Notes under the pieces: generated by a model
The model's database searches: none
Told to the model about the DNA's origin: nothing
What the model saw: the letters and a program-made list of their open reading frames with translations, nothing else
Shown: in pieces, positions 54,588 to 63,505 of the stretch
Layout: each line of letters begins with the position of its first letter
Position numbering within the stretch: the first letter of the stretch is position 1
From: Sabethes cyaneus
Taxonomy: Eukaryota; Arthropoda; Insecta; Diptera; Culicidae
Length of the DNA stretch: 64,000 nucleotides
Reading direction: 5' to 3'
Assembly: GCF_943734655.1 (NCBI RefSeq)
Contig: NC_071355.1
Coordinates: 78,319,449-78,383,448 of the forward strand
Translations under genes and position numbers: made by a program

Positions 54588-54651
54588 GTCTTAAAAGAAC
54601 CACATTGGATTGGCCTTTAATGAAAAATATGCTGGTAAATTCTGGTTTCAT
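52702..54651 (-). CDS. Non-LTR reverse transcriptase ORF (649 codons), chimeric N-terminus
   Basis: The best preserved protein of the window: an RNA-directed DNA polymerase that would copy retrotransposon RNA at a nicked target. Landmarks: SFSPGPDGIPS (152-162), IPVFKTGDKRNVRNYRGITN (199-218), EQHGFMPGRSVTTNL (245-259), YTDLKAAFDRIDH (motif A, catalytic D282), ASGVPQGSNLGPLLFILYIN (motif B, 336-355) and LAYADDLKMF (motif C, D371 and D372). SDLGVVLDQKLSF is at 441-453 and PYCLKSLYCALVRPILE at 481-497. All catalytic aspartates are intact and no frameshift occurs. Residues 1-20 (MKPEFTSIFFIKGQSNVVLL) come from the host fold-back arm, not from the retrotransposon. The endonuclease is missing, so it cannot move alone. 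The clade within the Jockey/CR1/L2 group is not resolved by eye. Confidence 0.9.
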   Translation of the reverse strand: MKPEFTSIFFIKGQSNVVLLRRRTRTVETKRAFRRSSEAYRKHNAMLYKLYVLRVQTNLRHNPRSFWSFVNAKRKCRDTPFNVCLDDLSAHSSADACELFARHFASVFNTSTCSSSEAQRAAADVPIDAIDMGIFYITREMVLQAAKKLKQSFSPGPDGIPSAVYCRCIDALAKPLCLIYNKSFAQRVFPSAWKTSFMIPVFKTGDKRNVRNYRGITNLSAGSKLFEIIVGNVFSTQIKNYISPEQHGFMPGRSVTTNLLEFTSTCITHLENKAQVDVIYTDLKAAFDRIDHVILLCKLKRLGVSDDMTRWLQSYLVGRTLRVRLDTHTSEPFVNASGVPQGSNLGPLLFILYINDIVLMLDSGCKLAYADDLKMFYEVRSPDDCRHLQELVDSFVNWCRRNRLTISIPKCVVMTYNRNRFPIIFDYRIDGVVLQRADQVSDLGVVLDQKLSFDQHRSAIVAKANRQLGFIYKLSRDFTEPYCLKSLYCALVRPILENASLVWYPYHLSWTLRLERVQKRFIRLALRNLPWNDPVNLPPYGDRCRLLNLDTLETRHKIQQATFVAKLLNGELDAPWLLSSLNFRAQQRPTRSTALLQHSFHRTSYGLNEPITSMVRTFSTAEELFEFGEPARIFNNRLKRCSVFSFNST

Positions 54652-54809
54652 TTTCCCGGAGATATCCCAGATCGCGGTGGGTTTTTTTTTGACGTCGTAA
54701 GTAGCAGATGAAATAAAACTGGAAATCTACTTAACTGACTGCGCAAAAGTTATCCATTTTATTTGTAGTCACTAATAATGACTTTTACGCTACCCTGTAG
54801 AGCGCTGAC

Positions 54810-55670
54810 TTATGCCCCACACTTCGGAACATCCGTTGTCGGTTCTACCGGAACTCAAAAGTGGCCATTTGGAATTCTCTCCGGAAATATGGCAAATGGG
54901 GTATCAAATAACAGGACTTTTCAACACGAGCTCTTTAGGGAACATTTGGATGTATTTTGAGCCGATCTGAGTATTCCGGAACATCCGGCATCGGTTCTAC
55001 CGGAACGCAAAAATAGTCATTTGGAATTCTCTTTGAAAATATGGCAAATGAGGTGCCAAATGACAGGATTTTTCAACACGAGCTCTATAGAGGACATTTC
55101 GATGTATTTTGAGCCGATCTGGACATTCCGGTACATCCGGTATCGGTTCTGCCGGAACTCAAAAGTGGCCATTTGGAATTCTCTCCGGAAATATGGCAAA
55201 TGGGGTATCAAATGACAGGATTTTTCAAGGAGAGCTCTTTAGTGGACATTTGAATGTATTTTGAGCCGATCTGGACATTCCGGTACATCCGGCATCGGTT
55301 CTGCCAGAAACCAAAAGTGACTAATTGGAATTCTCTTCGAAGATATGGTAAATGGGGTGTCAATAGACAGAATTTTTCTACGCGAGCTCTTTAGTGGACA
55401 TTTCGATGTATTTCGAGCCGATCTGGGCATTCCGGAACATCCCGCGTCGGTTCTACCGGAACTCAAAAATGGTCATTTGGAGTTCTCTTTGAAAATATGG
55501 CAAATGGGGTATCAAATGATAGGATTTTTCAAGGAGAGCTCTTTAGTGGACATTTGGCTGTATTTTGAGCCGAACTTGGCATTCCGAAACATCCGGAATT
55601 GGTTCTACCGGAAGTCAAAAGTGGTCATTTGGAATTCTCTTCGAAAATATGGCAAATGGAGTATCAAATC
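54810..55670. repeat. 152-bp tandem array, left arm (six units)
   Basis: The anchor GGA(A/G)TTCTCT occurs at 54871, 55023, 55175, 55327, 55479 and 55631, each exactly 152 bp apart. Every unit holds GATGTATTTTGAGCCGATCT, a CCGGNACATCCGG block and GGCAAATGGGGTATCAAATG. Frames across the array of up to 155 codons are by-products of the period and lack any domain. Confidence 0.92.
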
Positions 55671-55879
55671 ACTGAAAAGGAAAACTAAGTCTTTTTTGAA
55701 CCTCCTCCTTGCCAATGGCCGCCCCCAAACTTTTCCCTATTGTCATCCCTGCCAGTTTTACATCTGCTACCGGTCCGGAAATTCGCGTAATGCCGTAGAA
55801 ACAAACGTTTGAAACCCTTTCTTTTTCAAACCAAACAATTTTGTTATGTGAAAATGTCTAGATCGGTTCAGAATACATC

Positions 55880-56470
55880 CGAATGTCCACTATAGAGCTC
55901 GTGTTGAAAAATCCTGTCATTTGATACCCCATTTGCCATATTTCCGAAGAGAATTCCCAATGACCACTTTTGACTTCCGATAGAACCAATTCCGGATGTT
56001 TCGGAATGCCAAGTTCGGCTCAAAATACAGCCAAATGTCCACTAAAGAGCTCTCCTTGAAAAATCCTGTCATTTGATACCCCATTTGCCATATTTCCGGA
56101 GAGATTTCTAAATGGCCACTTTTGAGTTCCGGCAGAACCGATACCGGATGTACCGGAATGTCCAGATCGGCTAAAAATACATCGAAATGCCCTCTGTTGA
56201 GCTCGTGTTGAAAAATTCTGTCATTTGGCACCCCATTTGCCATATTTTCAAAGAGAATTCCAAATGATTATTTTTGCGTTCCGGTAGAACCGATGCCGGA
56301 TGTTCCGGAATACTCAGATCGGCTCAAAATACATCCAAATGTCCCCTAAAGAGCTCGTGTTGAAAAATCCTGTCATTTGATACCCCATTTGCCATATTTC
56401 CGGAGAGCATTCCAAATGGCCACTTTTGAGTTCCGGTAGAACCGACAACGGATGTTCTGAAGTATGGGGC
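55880..56470. repeat. 152-bp tandem array, right arm (four units, inverted)
   Basis: The inverse anchor GAGAATTCC or a one-base variant occurs at 55949, 56101, 56253 and 56405, again 152 bp apart and opposite in sense to the left array. The two-unit difference between arms suggests unequal exchange or slippage. Confidence 0.92.
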
Positions 56471-56792
56471 ATAAGTCAGCGCTCTACAGGGTAGCGTAAA
56501 AGTCATTATTAGTGACTACAAATAAAATGGATAACTTTTGCGCAGTCAGTTAAGTAGATTTCCAGTTTTATTTCATCTGCTACTTATGACGTCAAAAAAA
56601 ATCTCACCGCGATCTGGAATATCTCCGGGAAAATGAAACCAGAATTTACCAGCATATTTTTTCATTAAAGGCCAATCCAATGTGGTTCTTTTAAGACTAG
56701 TTGCATAAAAATCGATTGAAAATCAGATGAGATAGAGCCAAAAGTGTAACTGAAAGTACCTTCATTTTTGATGTCGGGGACGTAAAGGTTAA

Positions 56793-57273
56793 CTCGAAGG
56801 AAGCTCGAAGGAAGTAATCGAATTTTTGTGTGTAAAAGCTGTCGGTGGCGCCCTCCAGAAATAGTTTGCCAAACGCATCAAAAAATATCCATGTACCTTT
56901 ATCAATATTACTTTGTGCTGGAGTTACATAGCAGCGATGGCAGCGACATCAAGATTTAGTTTGCCACTTACTGCTCGAGGAGTGCTCTATTGAAGGATTA
57001 CTCGTAGATTACATAAAAACCGTTTACACACGTTTTGTCGATTACTTGGAAGTCTGTTCTCTGTGATTACACTTTTAATACCTCGAAACACTGGACAGCG
57101 GCCCGATATCTTCAAAAGAAGTAGAATTTTTAGCAAACCTTGAGATCTATATCATGTGAAACGCCCCAAATTTGCAATGAAACAACTAACAAATTGCATG
57201 GTTCTGGAAAGAAAGAGAACACGACTTTCAACAGGAGTAAAAAAAATTTTGGCGGCCATCTTGAATCTGGTCG
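56793..57273. other. Gene-free stretch
   Basis: No gene is recognised. GGCGGCCATCTTGAATCTGG (57251-57270) is a phrase common in interspersed insect repeats. Confidence 0.4.
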
Positions 57274-57640
57274 CCATATTGAATTTTATCAAAAAATCGC
57301 TGTTTTCACCATGAGCCCTCCAACCGATTTTCATTTTAAGACCACTATTGGAAACCTGAGAAAAAATGCTATAGGAGGCATTCATTTAATTTCTTAATTT
57401 ATTGTGCAAGAATTAACCCGATTAAACAATTAATTTTCTGTAGCAAGATTTAACATGAGAATTTTAAACATTGCTACAAATAATTAATTGTTTCATTTAG
57501 TCAATGTCACTGCACACCAAATTTTATTAATGTTTCTTGTAGCATTTTTTCTCAACTTTACAGTGGTGGTCTTAAAATGAAAATCCGTTGGGGGCATCAT
57601 GGCGAAAATGACAACTTTTTTGATAAAATCCAATATTCCT
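57274..57640. mobile_element. Palindromic MITE
   Basis: CGATTTTCATTTTAAGACCA (57325-57344) and GAGAAAAAATGCTA (57358-57371) are mirrored by TAGCATTTTTTCTC (57541-57554) and TGGTCTTAAAATGAAAATCC (57568-57587). The outer arms ATTTTATCAAAAAA and TTTTTTGATAAAAT also pair. The centre has an inner pair, ACAATTAATTTTCTGTAGCA with TGCTACAAATAATTAATTGT. Non-coding. Confidence 0.65.
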
Positions 57641-58800
57641 GTCCTTTCTCTTCATTCACAAAACTGTGTCTGGGAGACAAGAAAACGGGGGGGGGGAGGA
57701 TATGGTTTTCTCTCCCTTCATAGGGATTTCCGGAGAGTAAATGAATGTATAATTGGCTACGTGACAGAAGGAGAAGCTAACTGTGAAGGAGCCAACAGGG
57801 GGATGAGCAACGTGAGTATGAATGTATGTTCCACCATAACTCCTAAACACCTGTACGGTTCTTCATCAAATTTGGCACACATGTTTTTTGACATTAAAAA
57901 ATCAGCGCAGTTTTATAGAGGTTACCGAAAAGAAGTTGAATTTACAAGTGGCTGGGGGACAACAGGATAGGGAAGCTGACAAAGGGTAGACACATTCAAA
58001 TGAAGAAAACGGTTTTGTTTCTTTTGTTTCTGAGAGACAACAAGGTGGTGGGGCTATGGAGGGTTAGGGAGGTGCAGGCTCTTGAGGAGGGATATATGAA
58101 AATAGGTTTGTTTCTCTTCCGCTCTAGGGATTTTCAGAAAGCAAAGCAAATAATGCATCTGTTATTGGGTACGCGACAGAAGATGGAGCTGACTGGGAAA
58201 AATCCAACAGGGCTGGCAGGGGGGGGGTTTGATGAGAATTGTCAAAATAAATGTATATTTCGCCATAACTACGAAACGCCTGGTCGGTTCATCAAATTTG
58301 GCATACATGTTCTTTGACATAAAAGAATCAGCGTGGGGTGGTTGACAAATGACAGCAGACAAGAGAGGAAGTTCCAAATAAGTTGCGTTTCTCTTGCATT
58401 TAAACCAATTATGCAGGTGACTGGGAGGTAACAAGAGTGAGGGGGCTGTAGAGAGATGGGGGGACGGGGGCAAAAGGGGGAGGTTCAGATGAGTAAAGGG
58501 ACGAACGAATAAGAGCTGTATAAACGGCTGTACGAAAAGAGAGGGTTTGTGAAAAGGGCAAATCGCCATTGATAAGGGGAGGGGGGGTTCATAAACGTGT
58601 AAAAAAGTCTTTGTTTTGCTTTATATGGAAATTTTAAAAGAAAACAAGACAAATTTGGAAATTTGGAAAGAAAGTAGCCGGAGAACAACAGAAGGAGGGA
58701 ACTGACAAAAGGTACACACATTCAAATGTAGAAAAAGGGTTTTGTTTCTTGCATTATGAGAACCTTCGTGGCAATGACAGATGCACATGCGGCTGAGAGA
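57641..58800. repeat. Interspersed repeat with poly-G/GA-rich blocks, two diverged units
   Basis: Two related stretches (57770-57980 and 58190-58360) share CCATAACTCCTAAACACCTG-type motifs, 'TCATCAAATTTGGCA(C/T)ACATGT' and 'TTTGACATTAAAA'. G-runs up to ten long (57686-57697, 58221-58229) punctuate them. No protein is recognised, and the 105-135-codon frames on both strands follow the base skew. Confidence 0.55.
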
Positions 58801-59113
58801 CAAAGGAGCCGCGAATAAGATCGGGCTTTCAGCTAGTGCCAAGTAAAGACAACAATAATTAAATCTCAAGCGCTACATTTTTAGGCCATTTGTGAGTTGT
58901 TTTCTGTATTAGTTTACTCATCTTTGTATTGATTTCGTGTCATTTTTGTGTTATTTTTATGTCATTTTGGTGTTCGTTTTGTGTTCTTTTAGCCAAATGC
59001 AACAAGCGGTATAATTGTGGCAATTCTATTGCTATAATGAATCATTTTAGTACCGTGTCAATGTGTAACGTTCATCAGCAGATCACTCTATATCATTTTT
59101 TTAAAATAATAAA
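58801..59113. other. TTTTGTGT(C/T)ATTTT-rich simple sequence
   Basis: 58925-58995 repeats the unit 'TTTTGTGTTATTTTTATGTCAT'. Similar quasi-repeats occur at 61060-61250 and 63510-63610, either side of the ~143-bp-repeat element. Confidence 0.45.
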
Positions 59114-59662
59114 TAGGGTAGAAGATCCATTAGTTGCGCCACCAAGCACAATATACCTTCATTTTGCTTGTTTATTGAGGTATATGCTTCAATTAATGCT
59201 TGTAGGATATAAATTTATCAAATACAAGGTATTTGTCACAAGGCAAGACAATTGCTTTCGTTGTACGAGCAGCTTTATAAAGAAAAAATAAATTTTCCGA
59301 TTCAATTATATTGTACCAACAGTTACGCTAATGTTTCCTTAATTAAGTTTGATGTTCCTTTAATTGTGTTATTCCATATACATTGCTAGGTTGCTAAGTG
59401 AAAAAACATCGTAGCAAAACTATAGATGAGCGCCTATAGTTGTGCGCTCCAACTGCGCGTTAGATTTTGGAAAATTGGCATTTTAGCAAATAATGCTTTA
59501 ATTTTAAATGGTGTAGTCTAACTACCAATACTTCTAAAAACCTGTTTTATATGATAAATGTAATTGTTTTATCTAAAATGCTACGGTGACGAAAATATGC
59601 ATTAATAATGAATAGTAGCGCAACTATTGGTACTACCACAACTACTGGATCAACTACCCTAA
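59114..59662. mobile_element. MITE with TAGGGTAG...GATCCA ends
   Basis: TAGGGTAGAAGATCCATTAG then TTGCGCCACC (59114-59143) is mirrored by ACCACAACTACTGGATCAAC then TACCCTA (59636-59662) with a few mismatches. An inner pair, TATAGTTGTGCGC with CGCAACTATTGG, is also present. Non-coding. Confidence 0.65.
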
Positions 59663-59774
59663 TTCAAAATGGCGCATTTATGCTTTGAAACATTCTGACT
59701 TTTAGCCAAATGAATCGAGTAAACTAGTAAAAGTAAAGTCGAGTATTTTACTATTTTTGTGTTTTCATATAAGT

Positions 59775-60327
59775 CCTTTGTGCGTTAACCATGAACTTAG
59801 AACGTTATTCCGAACTGTCGCCTTACCGGTGTGAGCGGCCGAGTGTGTAAACCAGGCCTATCATTTGGTAGGCTCGCGTCACTTATTACCAATTGGCCGA
59901 CACTCTTAAACGAGTTTACCCGTAAATTGGTTGAATTTAGTTAAACCTGGTTGAAACTACTCTAAATGTCCTTAAAGTGTACAAACTCAGATTTTGTATA
60001 ATTTTTCAACCAAAAAATTTGTAGTAGGAACTTGAAAGTGCAGAGAATAATTCAATTATCGGTAGCAAGTAGCCAAAATTGGTCGAATTTTTTACCCAAA
60101 ATTTGAGTTTGTACACTTTAAGGGTATTTTGAGTAGTTTTAACCTAGCTTTAGCTAAATCCGACCTATTTACGGGTAGAATCATTTAAGAGTGTAGGCCT
60201 TCGAATGACAGCCCATGAGTCGAAAAACCTAGGGGATATCTGAATTCTGGAATGTGTTCAATAGGAATAGATTCGGAATAACGTTCTAAGTTCATGAACG
60301 TGTTCGTGAAGAGTTAACGTACAAAAG
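59775..60327. mobile_element. Palindromic element with a nested palindromic MITE
   Basis: CATGAACTTAGAACGTTATT then CCGAA (59790-59814) is mirrored perfectly at 60272-60296, and GTTAAC pairs lie outside it. Inside, ACACTCTTAAA (59900-59910) and TTTAAGAGTGT (60184-60194) bound a second palindrome of 295 bp with matched arms (TTTACCCGTAAATTGG, TTAAAGTGTACAAACTCA). Two MITEs of different families, one inside the other. Confidence 0.75.
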
Positions 60328-60404
60328 ATTTATATGAGATGGCGACCGTGGCAGAACACGAACCTGCAATTGGCGGAGTACGTATTGTACAGTATCATTT
60401 TTGA

Positions 60405-60827
60405 ATGGAAGGGATGCCAGGGAGCATGGTTAAAAATGCTGGTATTTTTAAGTCTTTTCGTTTTTTTAAATATTTACAGTACATAAACTCCGTATGTATT
60501 TATTTGCGTAAGGAATGTATTGCTGACTTCTGTTTCATGCTAAAGAATGCTCGATATTTATTGAAGAGTAAGAACTTCATTCGACATGAAATTGGTGCTA
60601 CTGTAGAGACGATGTTTGCTTATTTGCTTCGATTGCGAATTTTTATGCAGCGAAAATTAAAGTATAAGAACGCAATCAGGAATCTGGCTAGATCTATCCA
60701 ATTCATTTCAATACAATTTAATCACACGTCCTATTATAATATATTATGCATATTATACGAGTCGACTTCTTTGTTAAGAACATACCAAACTGCTGAATAT
60801 CCGAAAGTAATGGTAAAATCCATTTGA
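60405..60827 (+). CDS. Hypothetical 140-codon ORF
   Basis: The longest ATG frame in the AT-rich 58.8-61.2 kb interval. The product is basic and rich in Ile, Leu, Phe, Tyr and Lys (pattern LLRLRIFMQRKLKYKNAIRN), with no recognised motif and no signal peptide. It could be a relic of a mobile element or an integrated viral sequence, a host exon, or chance. Nothing nearby resolves this. Confidence 0.2.
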   Translation: MEGMPGSMVKNAGIFKSFRFFKYLQYINSVCIYLRKECIADFCFMLKNARYLLKSKNFIRHEIGATVETMFAYLLRLRIFMQRKLKYKNAIRNLARSIQFISIQFNHTSYYNILCILYESTSLLRTYQTAEYPKVMVKSI

Positions 60828-61253
60828 CTCTACCTTTACCTTCAAGCGGGGCTTGCTGGCGGGAAAATGATTCCGCAATGCGCTGCAAGTACTTAGTGAT
60901 TCTTCAAGAGCCTTTGGAAAATCACTTTCTATAACCCGAATGATTGTAGAGACGAAGCATCGCTGCAGTTACTTATTTTCATAAGATCACTACCGGACGG
61001 TTGAAGAATAGATTTAAGCATCACACATTTTTATGATATTTTTGAAGCATTTCCTTTTCTGTGTCGGTTTTTTATTTGTTATTAGTGCCTTTGTGGAGTT
61101 CTTCTGTGTTATTTTAGGTTTTTTTATTTCATTGTATTACTTTTTTTATCATAATCTGTAATTCATGTATAAACGTTTTAAAATATTTTTCTGTTTTTTG
61201 TATCATTTTGGTTCCATTTTTGTACCATTTATATTTTCTTCCTTTATGGTATC
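60828..61253. other. Gene-free stretch
   Basis: No gene is seen. It ends in the TTTTTGTACCATTT-type quasi-repeat mentioned for 58.9 kb. Confidence 0.4.
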
Positions 61254-63435
61254 ACTAGCTGACCCGACAAACTTCGTATTGCCACAAATTAACCTGTGTT
61301 GTACATAAATCATGAATCTCGGATGATCTTTGTCACTATCTCGAGTTTTGCAAGCCCCCCAGTGGGCGGCGCTTCCGACGGCGGGTCACCGGCAACACTC
61401 GCGACCGGCTCGTCCTGAATGATCTAGTGTTACTATAGATAGTTTTTGTGGTCTTGTTATTGATTAATGTTTTCTGGAAGAGTCTCGAATTTCTCGAGTT
61501 GGATTAGTTTTTGAGTTTCGCAAAAATTTCTGTTTTATTTGTATGAGAGTCCATATCCCCCTACCACAGGGGTGAGAGGTCTCTAACTATCATAAAATAA
61601 ATTCAAGACTCAAAAATCTCCTACATGCTAAATTTGGTTCCATTTGCTTGATTAGTACTCAAATTATAAGGAAATTTGTATTTCATTTGTATGGGAGCCC
61701 ACCCTCTTAAAAGGGAAAGGGGTCGTAATACACCACAGAAAAAAAATTCTGCCATCTAAAACTCTCACATGCCAAATTTGGTTCCATTTGCTTGATTAGT
61801 TCTAAAGTTATGAGCAAATTTGTATTTCGTTTGAATGGGAGCCCCCCCTCCTAAAAAGGTAAGAAGTCCTAATTCATAATGGGAAAAATGGTTGCCTCCA
61901 AAAACACCCACAAGCCAAATATGGTTCCATTTGCTTGATTAGTTCTCGAATTATGAGGAAATTTGTATTTTATTTGTGTAGAAGCCCCCCCTCTTGAAGT
62001 GTGGAAGGATCCTAATTCACCGTAGAAAATATTTTTGCCTCCAAAAACCTCCACATGCCGAATTTGGTTCTATTTGCTTGATTAGTTCTCGAGTTATGGG
62101 GAAATTTGTATTTCATTTGTATTGGAGCCCCCCTCCTAATGTGGGAAGAGGTCCTAATTCATCACAGAAAAAATTCTTGCCTCCAAAAACACCCACATGC
62201 CAAATTTGGTTCCATTTGCTGGATTAGTTCTCGAGTTATGAGGAAATTTGTATTTCGTTTGTATAGGACCCCCCCTCCTAAAGTGGGGAGGGGTCCCAAT
62301 TCATCATTAAAAAAAAAATTGTCTCCAAAAACACACATATGCCAAATTTGGTTCAATTCGCTTGATTAGTTCTCGAGTTATGAGGAAATTTGTATTTCAT
62401 TTGTACAGGAGCCCCTCCCTTAAAGTGGGGAGGGGTCCTAATTCACCATAGAAAATTTTCTTGCTCTCGAAAACCTTCACATGCCAAATTTGGTTGCATT
62501 TGCTTGATTAGTTCTCGAGTTATGAGGAAATTTGTATGGAAGCCCCCCCTCTTAAAGGGGAGAGGAGTTATAATTCCTCTTATAAAGAGGGGAGGGGTCT
62601 CAATTCACCATAGAATAAATTCTTGTCACCAAAAAAAACACCCACATGCCAAATGTTGTTCTATTTGCTTGATTAGTTCTCGAGTTAGGAGGAAATTTTT
62701 TATTTCATTTGTACAGGAGCCCCCCCTCTTAGAGTGGGGAGGGGTCCTAATTCACCGTAGAAAATTTTCCTGCCCTCGAAAACCTTCACATGCCAAATTT
62801 GGTTCCATTTGCTGGATTAGCTCTCGAGTTATAAGGAAATTTGTATTTCGTTTGTATAGGAGCCCCCCCCACTTAAAGTGGGGAGGGGTCCCAATTCATC
62901 ATAGAAAAAAATTTTGTCTCCAAAAACACACACATGCCAAATTTGGTTCCATTTGCTTGATTAGTTCTCGAGTTATGAGGAAATTGATGTTTCATTTGTA
63001 CAGGAGCCCCCCCTCTTAAAGTGAGGAGGGGTCCTAATTCAACATAGAAAATTTTTTTGCCCTCGAAAACTTTCACATGCCAAATTTGGTTCCATTTGCT
63101 TGATTAGTTCTCGAGTTATGAGGAAATTTGTATGGAAACCCCCCCTCTTTAAGGGGAGAGGAGTTATAATTCCCCTTATAAAGAGGGGAGGGGTCTCAAA
63201 TTACCCTAGAATAAATTCTTGTCACCGAAAACACCCACATGCCAAATTTGGTATATTTGCTTGATTAGTTCTCGAGTTATGCAGAAATTTGTGTTTCATT
63301 TGTATGGGAGCCCCCCCTCTTAGTGGGGGGAAGGGTCTCTAACCATCACTAAAACCTTTCCTAGCCCCAAAAACCTCTACATGCAAATTTTCACGCCGAT
63401 TGGTTCAGTAGTTTTTGATTCTATAAGGAACACAG

Positions 63436-63481
<46 letters not shown>

Positions 63482-63505
63482 AATCCTTCTTTATAGGTAT
63501 AGATT
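61254..63505 (+). mobile_element. Element built of ~143-bp tandem units with a GACA-repeat 3' end
   Basis: The 5' end CTAGCTGACCCGACAAACTT is a phrase shared by many arthropod repeats. From about 61500 the anchor (C/T)ATTTGCTTGATTAG recurs at 61641, 61785, 61928, 62071, 62213, 62354, 62497, 62672, 62806, 62950, 63093 and 63254: about 143 bp, with longer steps where a CCTCTTATAAAGAGG block is added. Each unit holds a GC-rich hairpin (CCCCCCTC...GAGGGG) and TTCTCGAGTTATGAGGAAAT. It closes with TTCACGCCGATTGGTTCAGT, a (GACA)n run and TCTTTATAGGTATAGAT. A shorter copy lies at 52090-52445. Frames up to 209 codons are by-products of the repeat. Confidence 0.85.
63434..63481. repeat. (GACA)n microsatellite at the element's 3' end
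   Basis: About twelve uninterrupted CAGA/GACA units. The truncated copy at 52.4 kb has a shorter, impure run at the same place, so the run is part of the element. Confidence 0.92.

Larger units (their letters stand above)
52547..56792. mobile_element. TTAA-flanked fold-back element (piggyBac-like ends) carrying a retrotransposon
   Basis: TTAA at 52547-52550 and 56789-56792 borders inverted ends CCCTTACGTCCCCGACATC (left) and CCTTTACGTCCCCGACATC (right, complement). TTAA duplication with CC(C/T)-starting repeats fits the piggyBac superfamily. The arms are inverted copies: 52551-52634 with 56705-56788, and 54588-54800 with 56475-56700. Further in, each arm is a 152-bp tandem array around a ~200-bp unique loop (55675-55875). 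Without the inserted retrotransposon it is about 2.3 kb. No transposase is present, so it is non-autonomous. Confidence 0.85.

Noticed and set aside
55345..55812. 155-codon frame, and similar frames on the other strand at 55917-56243
   Set aside because: They read through the 152-bp array; since 152 is not divisible by 3, open frames rotate by chance. No codon or domain evidence.
62390..63019. 209-codon open frame
   Set aside because: It runs through the ~143-bp tandem units, so it repeats the same peptide (FGSICLISSRVMRKF-like) and has no domain; a by-product of the repeat.
63434..63481. Regular repeat that might suggest a CRISPR-like array
   Set aside because: It is a plain (GACA)n microsatellite without spacers, in eukaryotic DNA.
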